Shown in pieces: positions 1-11,401 of a DNA stretch of 64,000 nt. Position 1 is the first letter of the stretch. Every line of letters begins with the position of its first letter. Position numbers and translations under genes: made by a program. The stretch spans positions 248,001 to 312,000 of the forward strand of contig QANY01004770.1 of assembly GCA_003255025.1 (NCBI GenBank), given 5' to 3'. Under the pieces are notes generated by a model. That model was not told the origin of the DNA. It ran no database searches and worked only from the letters and a program-made list of their open reading frames with translations. This stretch comes from Datisca glomerata. Its lineage: Eukaryota; Streptophyta; Magnoliopsida; Cucurbitales; Datiscaceae.

Positions 1-1710
1 CAGTTGCTAACCTGAATTGAAATAACGAGGGCATCGTTGTGGTGCTTGTCATTTTCTAGATCAGATTCGCCAAACACAAGCGGCAAGTCCCTGTTGCTAA
101 TTGAGTGTTTTAGCTGATGTCTTTCCATAGTTGGCCATTTGTAGTATATCTTCCTTTCCTTTTTCGTCGTCTCTTCTTGCTCGGTTAATGCTATAACCTT
201 GCCGACGATGCAGAGGGATTGTTTCCACTTATTCTTCTTATCCTCTTCCCGGTTGTCTTTCTCAATCTCGAGTTTTCGTTCATCTCTTTTCATAAATTGT
301 CTAAGGTACCCTTCTTTGATCAGTTGTTCAATATAGTCTTTGAGCTGGAAGCAGTCACACGTGTAATGTCCGTTGCTCTTATGATAGGAACAATATTTGT
401 CTTTCTCTTTGTAGCTAGGCTCCTTAGTGAATAGGGCTGGTATTTTTATCCAAGGTTATTTTGATTGTCTCCAGTATTTAGTTGATCGGGATGGTCAACG
501 GTGTATAGATCTTGTCCCTTGGTTGGATTCTATCGAAATCTCACTTTCGTTGGGAATTCTTGTTCTGTTGGGCCTACTTCTTATCCACTCTTTCTGTTTC
601 TCCATGCTTCATCCATTCAGATCTTGAGCTCCTTTCGCGCTTCAGAGATTCTTCTTCATTCTATTCAACCTTTCTCCGTATACTTCTATTTTCTTCCTCC
701 AACGTAATATAAGCTCGTGCCCATTAAAAAATGTCTGCCATGAAAATGGGATTTCCTTTGAGCAAGTCCTCAAAGAAAGGAGATTTCAGGTCCAGACCTT
801 TTCGGAAGGCCAATTTGGTGAACCGATCGTTGCAGTTCTCGACCTTGACCATTTCATCTTTGAAGTGGTGAGTGTATTCCCACAAGGACTCCCCTTCCTT
901 GGTGGAGATCGTCATTAGATATTCTGAGTCTTCCATGACGATATGGTATGTTGAGTACTATTCTATAAAAACTGAGGACATAATAGCGAAGTTAGTGATG
1001 GAGTGCATTGGTATGGAGTTGTACCACTTTAAAGTCATCCCGTCTAAATTGGTGGGAACATTCTACACATCAGCTTGTCGTCGTGTTGGTACAACGTCAT
1101 GTCTTGTCTGAATCGTCGGAGATGGTCTACGGGGTTAGACTTTCCTTCGTAACATTTGAAGCTGGGCACGGTGAATTTTTGGGTACGGTGCTACTAGAAC
1201 TTCTGGGCTTAATGGTTTCCTGATAAGATACTTGAGGTCCCTTTTTCTCGTACTCTCGAGATTCCTTATCTCTATCATTTTTTGGTCGAATAGCTCCTCA
1301 ACTGCTTCTTTTGACATGATTCGGGGTTGCCGAACCTCTTCCGTAGTTTCCTTCACAATGTTTTACGATTGGACTTCTTTTTCTCGTCATATGCTCATGT
1401 CGTTCTCGCGGTCCCCTTACCTTTCGGCTCGTTGGTCGCCCTCAGAGTGGGTTTCCTATTCGTCATCATTCACCCGTTGACTTACTTCTGCTCATGTTTT
1501 CGCGAGTTCTTGTTGTAACGTGTTGATTTTCTCTTACACATTTTGCCATGCATTATGCATCGCTTCAATATTCCTCATTTCCATCTCGTGCATCCCATTA
1601 AGGATCGTCTGCAGCATTTCCGTGGGTGAGGTCAATTGATCTGCATGCTTGTCTTCATTTTTGGGCTTGTTATTTCCATTTAGATTTGTGTTGGATCTAG
1701 TTCTAGGCAT
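1..1710 (-). pseudogene. Ty3/gypsy gag remnant, cut by the window edge
   Basis: Degenerate gag read on the minus strand from an ATG at 1710 (MPRTRSNTNLNGNN...), with a stop after about 60 codons and further stops and frameshifts later. Segments recognisable as plant gypsy gag lie at 724-936 (ISTKEGESLWEYTHHFKDEM, then VENCNDRF and KGL) and 1135-1356. Near 300-420 an alternative frame gives the C-terminal gag zinc-knuckle-like motif YCSYHKSNGHYTCDCFQL, followed by KDYIEQLIKEGY. Gag packages element RNA in the virus-like particle. Pol should lie to the left, outside the window. The frame is broken, so this copy cannot make a normal Gag. Plus-strand open frames here are shadows of it. Confidence 0.8.
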
Positions 1711-1752
1711 TTTTATGGTTTTGTAGGGTAGGTCTCTTAAGTCTTTTTCTCA

Positions 1753-1772
1753 GGCTCTCAATGAAAGCACCA
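1753..1772 (-). other. Post-LTR primer-binding-site-like motif
   Basis: On the minus strand this reads TGGTGCTTTCATTGAGAGCC, lying between the gag start and the presumed LTR edge. The same motif, one base changed, sits just inside the right LTR of the element at 13650-20642, at 20244-20261. The TGG start and the position fit a primer-binding site, but I did not identify the matching tRNA. Confidence 0.55.
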
Positions 1773-1775
1773 AAA

Positions 1776-2500
1776 CGTAAAGGATTTTTCCTGTCTACCT
1801 CAAGATTAAGGAAAAAATGTATTAATGTGAATGTAATTTGTATTAATGGTAGTGAAACGTAAAAAAAATGCTTGATAATCTAAAAAAATCCTCTAGAGTT
1901 CAAAGTCCTTTCTTTTATTGAATAGATTGGATTTATATATATCTCCCCAATTGCATGGATTTAATTAAAAATAATCAAATAATAATAAAAAATATTAGAT
2001 GAGGTCAGGCCTAGGTTCACACTCATTCGTGTGATCTCATTTCTTCTTTATCTTACATTTGTCACACTCAGCCGCCCATCAATCACTATCGCATGGTAGT
2101 TCCATGTGGTTCTGAGCCAATTAGTCAGAACCACTTAGTGACTTACCAATCTGTCTTGTTCAAGTGATGCAGTCTTACTCAATCAATCATGGCCACTTAA
2201 TTGTTAGTATGAACCCTCCTTTCCATTATGATGTTCTGTCCTGTCCAGGATGTAATGATTCACCATTCTCGAGATGTCAGTTCCTGATCTGGAGGCGATG
2301 ATCTCCCATTCTCGAGATGTCAGTTTCAGTTCTATGGCGATGATTTCCCATTCTTGAGATGTCTCGTGACTAGTCATCCATTTTTCTTTCTCGACTCTTC
2401 TCATGAGTCTTGGGTGAGTCCTTGTTGTTCCTCATGGTAGTGAAGTATTTTTTACCTGTTCGCTCATGTTTTCATGTGTTTCTGTATTGAGTTCCTACAC
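1776..2500 (-). repeat. Probable 5' LTR of the first gypsy element; outer edge uncertain
   Basis: The inner edge, CGTAAAGGA at 1776, is a one-base variant of the TGTAAAGGA edge of the LTRs at 13650 and 20265, and lies 3 bp from the primer-binding-like motif. No second LTR copy is inside the window, so the outer edge (taken as CTACA near 2499) is a guess. Confidence 0.45.
2250..2366. repeat. 43-bp tandem repeat, three copies
   Basis: The phrase CCATTCTCGAGATGTCAGTT recurs, with small changes, with its GAGATGT core at 2271, 2314 and 2356, a spacing of 42-43 bp. It lies within the presumed LTR. Confidence 0.75.
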
Positions 2501-3165
2501 TTATCTTATTTTAGTTTTTTTGACTGTTCTTTATGTATTACAGATGATTGAAAAGATAAATTAAACAATAATATTATATATAAAAAATGTCCATACAATA
2601 AGATATTTTTTATCTATTATTTTGTATATCTGGTTACGATTATATTATAAACATATTTTTTTTTCATGAATCACATTGATACTAATTAAAAAAGATGCGT
2701 GCAATGTACGTAACGTTGACCTAGTAGTTACAAATAGCTCTCAAGTGTCAGCTAATCTTTCAATCTCACACTACTCTCTTTCATCTTATTGCGGAGCAAC
2801 TTGTGATAGACATTAACAAAAATTATAGGCATAAAAATTTCAGAATAGGGTACAAAAAATGACTTATCACTATCAACTTCTTAATTCTCTCTTATATTGT
2901 TGGATAACACAAGAGTATCGAGACATAGGAAATTATTGATGAAGGCATTTTATGAACAAAAAATAGACAAAGTTTACTCTTTTTGTACGACCAAAGTTAT
3001 ATCATGGCTACGATGAAAACAAAAGAGGTTCACGTGTAAGTTTAAAGTACAGAGTCATTGTATTTTACTTTTTTTTCACATTGGCGAGTTTTAAGATTTA
3101 TATCTCAAAAGAGACTTTGTTTATAAAAGTATTTAAGATTTTGAGTTAACTATATTGGACACAAA
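2501..3165. other. AT-rich stretch with no recognised feature
   Basis: No coding frame, terminal repeat or RNA gene is apparent between the presumed LTR and the LINE remnant. Confidence 0.5.
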
Positions 3166-4119
3166 CTAAAAGTCCTTGATAAGATGATTTGACAAATATA
3201 GTTCAACTCTCTCTGAGTGTATCACTAAGTATAGCAGTGCACCTGGACAAAAAATCAATGTTGAAAAGAGTTGTATGTAGTTTACTAAGCATGTTAGGGT
3301 CTCTAATGAGAATGATATATCTAATATGTTGTGAATTCCCATAGGCTCTGATATGGGCAACGAATTAGGTTTTCCAATTGATTGGGGACAATCAAAAGTC
3401 TCCATTTATGCCATGTTAATGGAAACAATGGATACTAGGACCACCCTTTGAAAGTCAAACCCGTTATCTCAAGGAGGAAAAGAGATACTACTCAAATCTA
3501 TAGCCCAATCTATTCCCAACTATGTAACGAGTACTTTTAAGTTGTCAAAGAAAATTTGTAAGAATCTCCAACATCCATCTTGAAGTTCTGGTGGCATAAA
3601 AAAGGTGAACAACAAGAAATAAGATGGTATTCGATTAAAAAGTTTCATGCTAGCAAAGAACTAGGAGGTCTTGGATTTAGGGATTTAGAATGCTATAACT
3701 TAGTCATGCTTGCAAAACAGGTCAAGTTCGTTCTCCAAAACCTTGATAGTTTCGGTGCAAAGGTTCTGAAAGGGATTTATTTTCCTAATTCTGATTTCCT
3801 TCAAGCTTCAGCTCCAAATTCTTGCCCTTGGGCATGGAGAAGTCAATGGATGGGCAAAAAAAATATTAGGGAAAGGCTTCTCTAGAGCATTGGCAATGGT
3901 TGTAGCGTTAACATTTGAGATGATCCTTGGCTTAAGGGCATTCCTTCTCTATCTATTTTCAGAATCCTAAATATAAAAAATGACTTCTTATACTATTATC
4001 CAATCTGGTGGATGGGATAAAACTAGGATATTGCAAATTTTCCCCAATGGATTTAAAATGAAATTTTGTCTTCATATCCTAGGATTTCTAAACCTAATTA
4101 TGTAATTTAGCCTCTAAAT
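3166..4119 (+). mobile_element. LINE (L1-type) remnant, first half: C-terminal part of reverse transcriptase
   Basis: Plus-strand, frameshifted and stop-containing LINE ORF2 sequence. In order I can read APGQKINVEKSC (3236-3285), the LSQGGKEILLKSIAQSIPNY block (about 3460-3520), then an open stretch (3580-3885) with KFWWHKKG, IRWYSIKKFHASKELGGLGF, LAKQVKFVLQN and WAWRSQW. These match the thumb and post-RT region of plant L1-like reverse transcriptases. Past 3885 the reading continues as IGNGCSV and, near 4050-4118, WI.NEIL, ISKPNYV and PLN, and then stops abruptly. The next part of the same protein resumes at 10400, so the LINE was split by the LTR element between. LINE RT copies element RNA into DNA at the target; this copy is dead. 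Confidence 0.85.
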
Positions 4120-4300
4120 GCCTTAGGCCGGGGACCCCTGACCTTTTGGGTTCTTTGTCTATATTTTGCAGATATTGAGAAGGAACGAAACACTACTATG
4201 AGAGGGAAGATCACATGAGGAACCACCGTTAAAAGACTTCGACATCAACAAGTTTCGAGGAGCATCAAGAAAATTGATGTAGAAGTGTTTGGCGTCAACA
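4120..4300 (+). repeat. 5' LTR remnant (downstream part only)
   Basis: Aligns with 10196-10399: TGCCTTAGGCCGGGGACCCC against TGCCCTTAGGTCGGGGACCC, and similar to the closing CAACA. The TATA-containing upstream half seen in the right LTR is absent here. Confidence 0.7.
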
Positions 4301-4301
4301 A

Positions 4302-4320
4302 TTGGCACTGTCTATGTGGA
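4302..4320 (+). other. Primer-binding-site-like sequence
   Basis: TTGGCACTGTCTATGTGGA starts 1 bp after the LTR end. It is close to the TTGGCGCCGTCTGTGGGA sequence common just inside the 5' LTR of many plant Ty3/gypsy elements of the Tat group. That comparison is from general knowledge and was not searched. Confidence 0.6.
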
Positions 4321-5008
4321 TGACTGTAAAGTCATTCCTGTTCAAAGAACCTGAGATTCTTTTCTCTCCCGCGAGGAGGGGATAGGTCCTGTATCCTACG
4401 CCGGTGAAGTCCAAGACGAGAGGGAAACACCCACCCTCCTCCTCACTAAAAGAAAGACCCCTTCTCGTTGTGGTGACCACGAGCGAAAGAAGAAGAGTAT
4501 GGTGGCGGCGTCCAAGGCGACCAGGAAAGGGAGGGATAGATCAATAGTTCGGAGAAGAAGACACCTCGACAGAATATAAGGAGCAACAAATCAGGAAATA
4601 GGAGGTTAGACCACCACAGCCTTCCACTTCGGTTTCCTCCCAGCAAGATAGGAAAGGTGGTAACTCAGGAAATAAGGAGTCCGGTCACCTCCGGAGGCAT
4701 ACTATAATGTACGCTCACTAGATCACGGGGCTAGTGGTGATTTCGGGACACTCTCATCCCGATGGAGGCATAAAGCAGGAAGGTATGAATTTAATAAATA
4801 TTAGAATGAATATAGATATATAAGCCGCACAAGGTTTATTTTGAAACAACTCTTCACTTCAGTTTCCTCCCATTTAGAGTAGATGAACCGACCTTCTCTA
4901 GTATGGCAGCGCCAAAGTGTGACAAATGACAAGGATTATATGCTCAGCGGCATTTATCAAATAAAGGGAAACAATCAACGCTTCTACAATGATAGATGAA
5001 GGATAAAA
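4321..5008 (+). other. Leader region of the non-autonomous element
   Basis: Purine-rich sequence without a long reading frame between the primer site and the first tandem array. It lies where the leader or gag of a full element would be, but I could not recognise a Gag protein. Confidence 0.5.
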
Positions 5009-5500
5009 AAGTGACGACTGGCGAGGCCCTTCAGCCTGACAGTTGGGATAAAATAAAAAGTGATGACTGGCGAGGCTCTCGAGCCCTATAGTTGAAATTT
5101 AACAAAAAATGATGACTGGCGAGACCCTCGAGCCCGACAATTGGGATGAAACAAAAAGTGATGACTGGTGAGACCCTCGAGCCCGACAATCATGATTAAA
5201 CAAAAGTGATGATTGGCAAGGCCAACGAGCCCGGTAGTCAAGGTTAAACAAAAAAGTGATGACTGGCGAGGCCTTCGAGCTTGGCAGTCGAGATTAAATA
5301 AAAAGTGATGACTGGTGAGGCCCTCGAGCCTAACAGTCAAAATTAAACAAAAAGTGATGATTGGCGATGCCCTTCAGCCCGACAGTCTAGATGAAATAAA
5401 AAGTGATGACTGGCGAGGTCCTTGAGCTCGACAGTCAGGATTAAATAAAAAAGTGATGACTGACATGGTCCCCGAGACTGCCAATAAGGATTTAAAGGAG
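5009..5500 (+). repeat. Tandem array, about 49 bp, ten copies
   Basis: The core GTGATGACTGGCGAGGCC, followed by CTCGAGCCCGACAGT and an A-rich spacer, starts at about 5011, 5060, 5109, 5159, 5206, 5256, 5305, 5354, 5403 and 5453. The spacing is 47-50 bp. Open frames across it are a by-product of the repeat period. Confidence 0.9.
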
Positions 5501-6090
5501 ATGTCTGCCGGACACCTCAGCTCGCAAACGGGATCCACATTTTAGCCAAAGCAAGAAAGCCTGAATAGATATCGACAAAGAGATGTCTGCTGAGCACCTC
5601 AGCTCGTATACAAGATCAAGGGTCTAAAAAGTGCAGACACGCCTGACTAGATATCGATAAGTGATGTCTATCGAGCACTCATGCTCATAGACAGGAACAA
5701 GGATCTAGCCAGAGTAGACACCCTTGGCTAGATATTGACAAGTGTTGCATGCCGAGCACTCATGCTCGAAGACAGAGATTAAGGATCTAGCCAGAGCAGA
5801 CACGCCTGGCTTGATATCGACAAGTGATGTCTGCCGAGCACTCATGCTCAGATGAGATCAAGGATCTAGCCAGAGCGGGCACGCCTGGCTAGATATCAAC
5901 AAGTGACGTCTGGTGAGCACTCATGCTCGCATATAAGATCAATGATCTAGTTAGAGTAGACACGCCAGGCTAGATATCAACAAGTTTGGTCGGTCGAGCA
6001 ATCATACTCACTAACGGGATCAAAGATCTAGCCAGAGCAGACACGTCTGGCTAGATATTGACAAGTGATGTCTGCTGAGCAGTACAACTC
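5500..6090 (+). repeat. Second tandem array, about 81 bp, eight copies
   Basis: Units begin with GATGTCTGCCGAGCACTCAT and contain AAGGATCTAGCCAGAGCAGA and TGGCTAGATATCGACAAGT. Starts fall at about 5500, 5582, 5663, 5744, 5826, 5905, 5986 and 6067. A diverged unit recurs near 6355. The unit is unrelated to the 49-bp array apart from the shared idea of a CTCG-bearing hairpin-like core. Confidence 0.88.
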
Positions 6091-7177
6091 AAAGTAAATT
6101 CCTCTGATGATCACTTCATCTCAAGGATTTATCCAGAAGAAGGGAAAGTCCCCTGGCCAAAAATCAAGGAAATTCAATCTCCTCCACCAGCCTAGAAAAA
6201 AGGCTGAACTAGAAGAGGACATGCTCAACTCAATGTCAAAAGATACACACTTGAAGGCTGAATAAAGGTCACGAAAAGTCTGTAAAACCCCTGACCTACA
6301 AAGGGGACAACCCGTTGGATAAAATTAAATCCACAAAAAAAATATCAATAAAGAGATGTCTACTGAGCACTATAACTCGCAAAACAAGCATGAGTCCCTC
6401 CGATGAGCATTTCAACTTGCTTCCTAGATCACCAGACATGAATAAGGATCCAACCAGAGCAGGAACGATTAACTAAATATGGAGCATTGATTATCCGTGA
6501 ATGGGAAAACCTTTTGACATCACCAAAGAGTAAAGACGTCCAACTCCCAGAATGGTGGTCTGCCCGACCAGACCTCTCAAAGAGGAACGACACTCAATAG
6601 AGGGAACATATAGAAAGGGATCAGGGCCTTTTTACGGCTCATGCCCGATCATAGCAATCCCTCAACTCAGGTCAGCAAAAGTAAGAGCGACACTTAATAA
6701 CCAATGAATAAAGGATCAAGGTCATTCTTAGACCAACTCAGAGCTCGGGGAGAAAATAAGAGCTTCAACTCAGAACATATGACTTACGATGAAGGAAATA
6801 AGACAAAAGTAGAGCTAAATAAAAGAGACAGAGGTAAAGGAAATTTGTAAAAAGGATTACAAGTGCTATAGAAAAACTACAAGTATCTCCTCCTCAGTTG
6901 GAGGGGTGAACCCCCGAAGGTAACTTAAAATGAAAAAGGCACTCCCCACATCTGGGCCGGTGGCCGCAGGATCTCCACAGCTTTCTTGAACTCTCCTTGA
7001 GGTCTTAAAAGCTTCGACCAAAGACCACGATGACTTGGTCGAGCCAAAAGGGAACTCAATTTGTCGTTGCAGGCAATAAGTCCCCCTGCACGAAAGACAT
7101 AAAGGTTTCAACCTTTCCCATGAGGTAAATAAGGAAGGAGAAAATCAAGGTAAGAACTTTCTACTCTGTGAAGAAGG
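6091..7177 (+). other. Internal region of the non-autonomous element, no gene
   Basis: No long reading frame. It contains a decayed unit of the 81-bp repeat near 6355 and purine-rich stretches (6780-6850). It ends where the nested LTR begins. Confidence 0.5.
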
Positions 7178-9243
7178 TGTTGGAATCGCGCGCCGCGCAA
7201 TGGAGGCATTTAGTTTAAAAAAATTATTGATCGAAAAATAATTACGCGATAGGTGTCAAAAGTAATCTTGAATGAAATATAATTTTTCTCATCGGATCCA
7301 TTATATATCTATATATTAAATCATAGACATACAAAGAAAGAAATTATACCTCTTGTAATCAATCGAGCGTTCTCGCTAACAACGAACTTGAGTTTCCACT
7401 AACAACGGACTATGACATGCACGTTAAGATCTGCCGAACCAATCCTCGAACACACTAGGATGTGTGTGGGCATGCAGAATAACTGAAGAACACTTTCCTG
7501 TCTCTAGATGTACTCAAAACATGAGATCTAGAGATTTGGAGAATAGCTTTTAAGATAGAGATCTGAGAGAGAATTAGAGAAGTCGCAGAGCCATTGATTA
7601 ACAATTAATCATACAAGTTGCTTCAATAAGGCCAATAAAATAATATATATATATATATTCTACGTTAAGGCTCATTAAGTTTTATGGTTATATAATAAAT
7701 TATTTATAAATGTGCCACTACAGTGAGACCCACTACAGTCTGCGTCACACTACAGTGTCATGTGCCACATACCACTGTAGTGTCGTATGGCATTACAGTG
7801 TGTTACGTGCCACTGTAGTGCCATGTGGCACTACAGTGTGTCATGCTAATCCATGATTCAAATATCAGTGATTGGCATGTGGCAGTTTGACATGCCTCGT
7901 GTTAATTTTTTCAAATTTATTATTTATTTTAATCACATAAATATTTAGATATCTAGTTAATTGAAAATTAACTTATCTGATCAAACCTATGAACTAATTT
8001 ATCTATTAGTTCAAAATTAACATATTATTTAACTTTCATAAATCAAATATATTATCTCACTTATTGATTAATACAAAACTAATCGATATAATTATTTAAT
8101 TGTAATTTTTAAAAATTATAATAAATAATTTAACTAATTATTAATTTCACATAATTATCCCATAATTATATACTTGCCCCGGAAATTTAATTTCTTTTAC
8201 AGGCTAGTCATTTTCTTATGTTCTGAGACATTAACACTCTAGACTGTGTAGTACAGAGGTGGCTCAGAGACCATGAACCCATAATTCTAAGCTCCAATAA
8301 ATTAGATTATTAATTAAACTCTTTAATTAAATAATCTTATTTATTAATTTCATTATTAGTCCACTATAAATATGAAATTACAGTCATATTAATTACAAAA
8401 TATATTTATAGAATAATTTTGTGTAGCCCATTGATATTATCACTTCATGTAGTTATATTTTTCAATTATTGGTTCGTAAATTAGAGCTGGTCAAAATTTA
8501 TATTTTACCCTTCTAATTGCCTCTTTATTATTAAGTACCATTATTTCATTAGTGAATGATCAATTTATAATCATATTATAAATTTGAGCTCAATAACCAT
8601 TCAGTTTCAGAATTAACATTAAGGAAACCAATATATGATCCATTAGTAAAGCTTAGATTCTAAATCTTGTAAGATCATATTCCCTGCCATCCATATCATT
8701 GAGTCTCCAAAACAAAAGTCACTCGTCTGGTTTATAAACAAAATTCAAAAAGTTAATCAAAAGATCCAATAGACATGTATAAGAGTTCATGACTACTCAA
8801 GATTTAGACTGATTTACATGTGATTATCAGATTGATGTGTATTAAGTCTGTATGATAAACAATAAGTTAATAAAGATATTAATCTACATTGGTCTTGTCC
8901 TATTTAATCTAATTATATAAACTACATTTACTAAGATGTCTATCTACATCAGTAATCTGGATCTATATCACTTGCATTCATGGTGCTTAACGAACCGTAC
9001 TAGCAACCATTCATTAAAGATTATATATTTTAATATGTTGTGGACTAATTTATTCATTATATATGATCTTAATTCTCTCGTACTAATACAATATCATAAT
9101 CTCATTAATGAAAATAGAATTTTCAGATATCTATACAAATTATTCAATAATAATTCAAAAGGACAATTATAAGAAAAATATAATTTTATTAATTTTAAAT
9201 TAAAAATATCTTTACACATACTTTGATGGTACTATGCCCAACA
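7178..9243 (-). repeat. Solo copia-type LTR, 2066 bp
   Basis: Begins TGTTGGAATCG and ends TATGCCCAACA, giving the short inverted repeat TGTTGG...CCAACA expected of LTR ends. It is clearly related along its length to the LTR at 46510-48687, sharing the GC-rich left end, the CACTACAGTG cluster, TTAAACTCTTTAATTAAATA and the AAATTATTCAATAATAATT-like right end. Pol of that element is on the minus strand, which sets the orientation given here. No internal coding sequence or second LTR adjoins it, so it is a solo LTR left by recombination. The flanking pentamers GAAGG and TAAGC agree only partly, so a target duplication is unproven. Confidence 0.82.
7715..7860. repeat. Cluster of CACTACAGTG / CACTGTAGTG motifs inside the solo LTR
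   Basis: About eight copies of CACTACAGTG or its reverse complement CACTGTAGTG, with small changes, occur in about 145 bp in both orientations and so could fold into hairpins. The related LTR has a weaker version at 47155-47260. Confidence 0.75.
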
Positions 9244-10399
9244 TAAGCCAAGGATGTAGGAAACAAAGAAGTGGACCTACCTATTTATGGGCCTTAAAGA
9301 AGGAAATTGCTCCATTAATGGGGGCATTAAAGGAGACCATAATGACAACTATTGAGGCAATCGATGGCCACTATTAATCATTTTGTGAAAAGCGAGATGA
9401 TCTTAGAAGAATAAATGTGGTAGGGATGAAATGACGTGTCAGACACGAATTGACATGTCGAGGAGTCAGTCTTCACGATTTGACAACCCTCACCCTCCTT
9501 TACGCGTAACCACGCACCATTAGTGACCTCGAATCATGAAAAAAAGGTGACATGACACATTAATAAGTCGTGACAAAATAGGGGGAGTAATTCAACAGGT
9601 AGCTCAGACAGAGAGCTCGGATAAGGAAGTCTTCAGACTTGGGTGAATAAAGCCACCCGATTCCACGACTAGGGACAACTGTTTTGGGTGCTTTCTCGAT
9701 CACCAGTGACACGATGACATGTGTTCAAACACACTTAGGAGCTCTTGACAAAGGGAAGTCTCTAAGGTAAAAGGTCGATTTCGCCTGGCCAGTACCAAGG
9801 ATGCTCGGGTTATACAGACCTGAGCATATGTAAGAGCAGGCATTCAGTGTACAAAGAGAGATCAGATTAACCACGAGCACAAGGCCATCATTGCCTGCCG
9901 AAGGTAGCACTCAACAGGTCTAGTCGCCACGACAAGATGTCTGGATAGTCATTTTGACATTTAATGTTGAACGCTTCATGTCAAGATCAACCCCCTTCTA
10001 TCCAATCGAAGATAGACTTTGTGTCTTGTGAAGCTTCCCCAGCACACCTCCGAGAGGTTTCTTCGACACGCTTTCTCCCACCCGAAGACTCAGGTATAAA
10101 TAAATACATCTACCAATAAACAGAAGAGGTATGCATTCTCTCCCTAAGGAAAACTATGCTATAATCTGACGAGAATACTAACTTAGGCATCAAATGCCCT
10201 TAGGTCGGGGACCCTCTGACCCTTTGGATTCTTTGTCTGTGTTTTACAGATACTGAGATTTAATGGAATGCCACTCCAAGAGGGAAGATCACATGAGGAA
10301 CCACTGTCAAAAGACTTCAACATCAACATGTTCTCAGGAGCATGACTCCGAGGGGTGATTGCATGAAAAAAATTACTGTAGAAGTCTTTGGCTTCAACA
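9244..10399 (+). repeat. 3' LTR of the non-autonomous element; left edge uncertain
   Basis: The last about 200 bp match the left LTR remnant. A TATA-like box TATAAATAAA lies at 10095-10104, about 100 bp upstream of the shared segment, where the transcription start of an LTR is expected. The true left edge may lie in the sequence removed or displaced by the nested LTR. The right end is CAACA at 10399. Confidence 0.6.
10095..10104 (+). promoter_or_regulatory. TATA-like box of the 3' LTR
   Basis: TATAAATAAA in the U3-like part of the LTR. This is position and sequence evidence only. Confidence 0.5.
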
Positions 10400-11401
10400 T
10401 GCTCTAAATACTGGCTTCTAGAAGAAACTCTGGAATCTGAAGTTACCTAACAAGATCAAGTTCTTTATATGGAGATTGGTGCAAGATTTTATCCCTTCTA
10501 AGTATAATTTATTGAGAAGAGGACTTAACTAGGATGATAATTTCCCTTTACGTGGTAAACTGGAAACCATAGAACATCTGTATAGAAGTAATATGGTGTC
10601 GTTTGCTTATAATCTACAACTAAACTGTTTAAAATTGTGCTTACATCTGATTGAAAATTGGTTGCTTGAGAGGTTAAAGGAGTTAAGTAGATTTCATGAA
10701 GGCATTAGCTTTGATATATCCCTTTTTTGTTTTATCTGTTGGTTTATCTGGAAGATCACAAATGACCTGATTTTTTATGGTAAAATAGTTGAGGTTATCA
10801 GTACTGCAAGGAGATCTCAGATCAGTGCTTGGAATTATTGGACTGTAATCTCTCTAATAGCTCAACTATAACTGAAGGTCATTTTGATAGAGGCTTTGAT
10901 AAATGGGAGCTTCTGAGCCTGGATTACATTGAACTTAACTGTGATGCCTCTTTTTGCACAACATCCCCAGATCTGCTACAGTTGGAGTTATTGCTAGAAA
11001 CCATTTAGGGAGGCTGTTGGAGCTCTAGGCAAGGTGTTTGCTAGTAGTTCTATGTAGACTGACTTGGTTGCTGTTCTTAATGGCATTGATTTGGCAGTCT
11101 CTAAAGTATGGAAAAAATTACTGTGGTATCTGATTGTAGAGTGACAGTTTCATGGCTGTCTAGAGAAACTTGCTCTGATTGGAGGCTCTCCAGCTTGGTG
11201 GAAGAAATTATGCAGAGGATGAAATCGATTGAGGCTGTTTCCTTTAGGTGGATTAAGCATAATTGTAACAAAGTGACTGATACCTTAGTTAAATGTAGCT
11301 CTAATCAGAAGTTTGATTTTACTGAACCTTGTTATCTGCCTGGTTTCATTCTAAAAAAAAACTCTCACACCCATAATAAAAAAGGTTGTGAATTCAAGTA
11401 A
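10400..11401 (+). mobile_element. LINE remnant, second half: zinc-binding RT region and RNase H
   Basis: Continues the LINE interrupted at 4119. Near 10430-10500 one frame reads KLPNKIKFFIWRLVQDFIPS, the conserved block of the zf-RVT region, then SKYNLLRRGL. 10593-10871 is an open stretch containing FCFICWFIWKITNDLIFYGK, the usual tryptophan-rich linker before RNase H. An RNase H domain follows: NCDAS near 10940, AVLNGIDLAV near 11075-11100, and VVSDCRVTVSWL with RWIKHNCNKVTDTL (11120-11290). Stops and frame changes separate the blocks, so it is inactive. The order (RT, zinc region, RNase H) is that of plant L1 elements. Confidence 0.85.

Larger units (their letters stand above)
4120..10399 (+). 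mobile_element. Non-autonomous LTR retrotransposon inserted in the LINE
   Basis: Two related terminal segments (4120-4300 and 10196-10399) share the phrase GAGGGAAGATCACATGAGGA and end in GTCAACA or TTCAACA. The left one is followed at once by a primer-binding-site-like sequence, so the element is plus-oriented. The octamer CTCTAAAT flanks both sides (4112-4119 and 10402-10409), and LINE coding continues across the insertion. The internal region has no protease, reverse transcriptase or integrase that I can recognise; it consists of a leader-like stretch and two tandem arrays. It therefore depended on another element for movement. A second LTR (7178-9243) is nested inside. The left LTR is much shorter than the right, so its upstream part was lost. 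Confidence 0.8.

Noticed and set aside
5009..6090. CRISPR-like appearance of regularly spaced repeats
   Set aside because: The whole unit is repeated, including the spacer part, so these are tandem repeats and not repeat-spacer arrays. The context is a plant retrotransposon.
8936..9172. Similar ORFs at 8936-9172 and 48439-48621 suggesting a conserved small protein
   Set aside because: Both lie in related copia LTRs on the strand opposite to the element. Similarity is explained by LTR homology, and the ORF starts differ.
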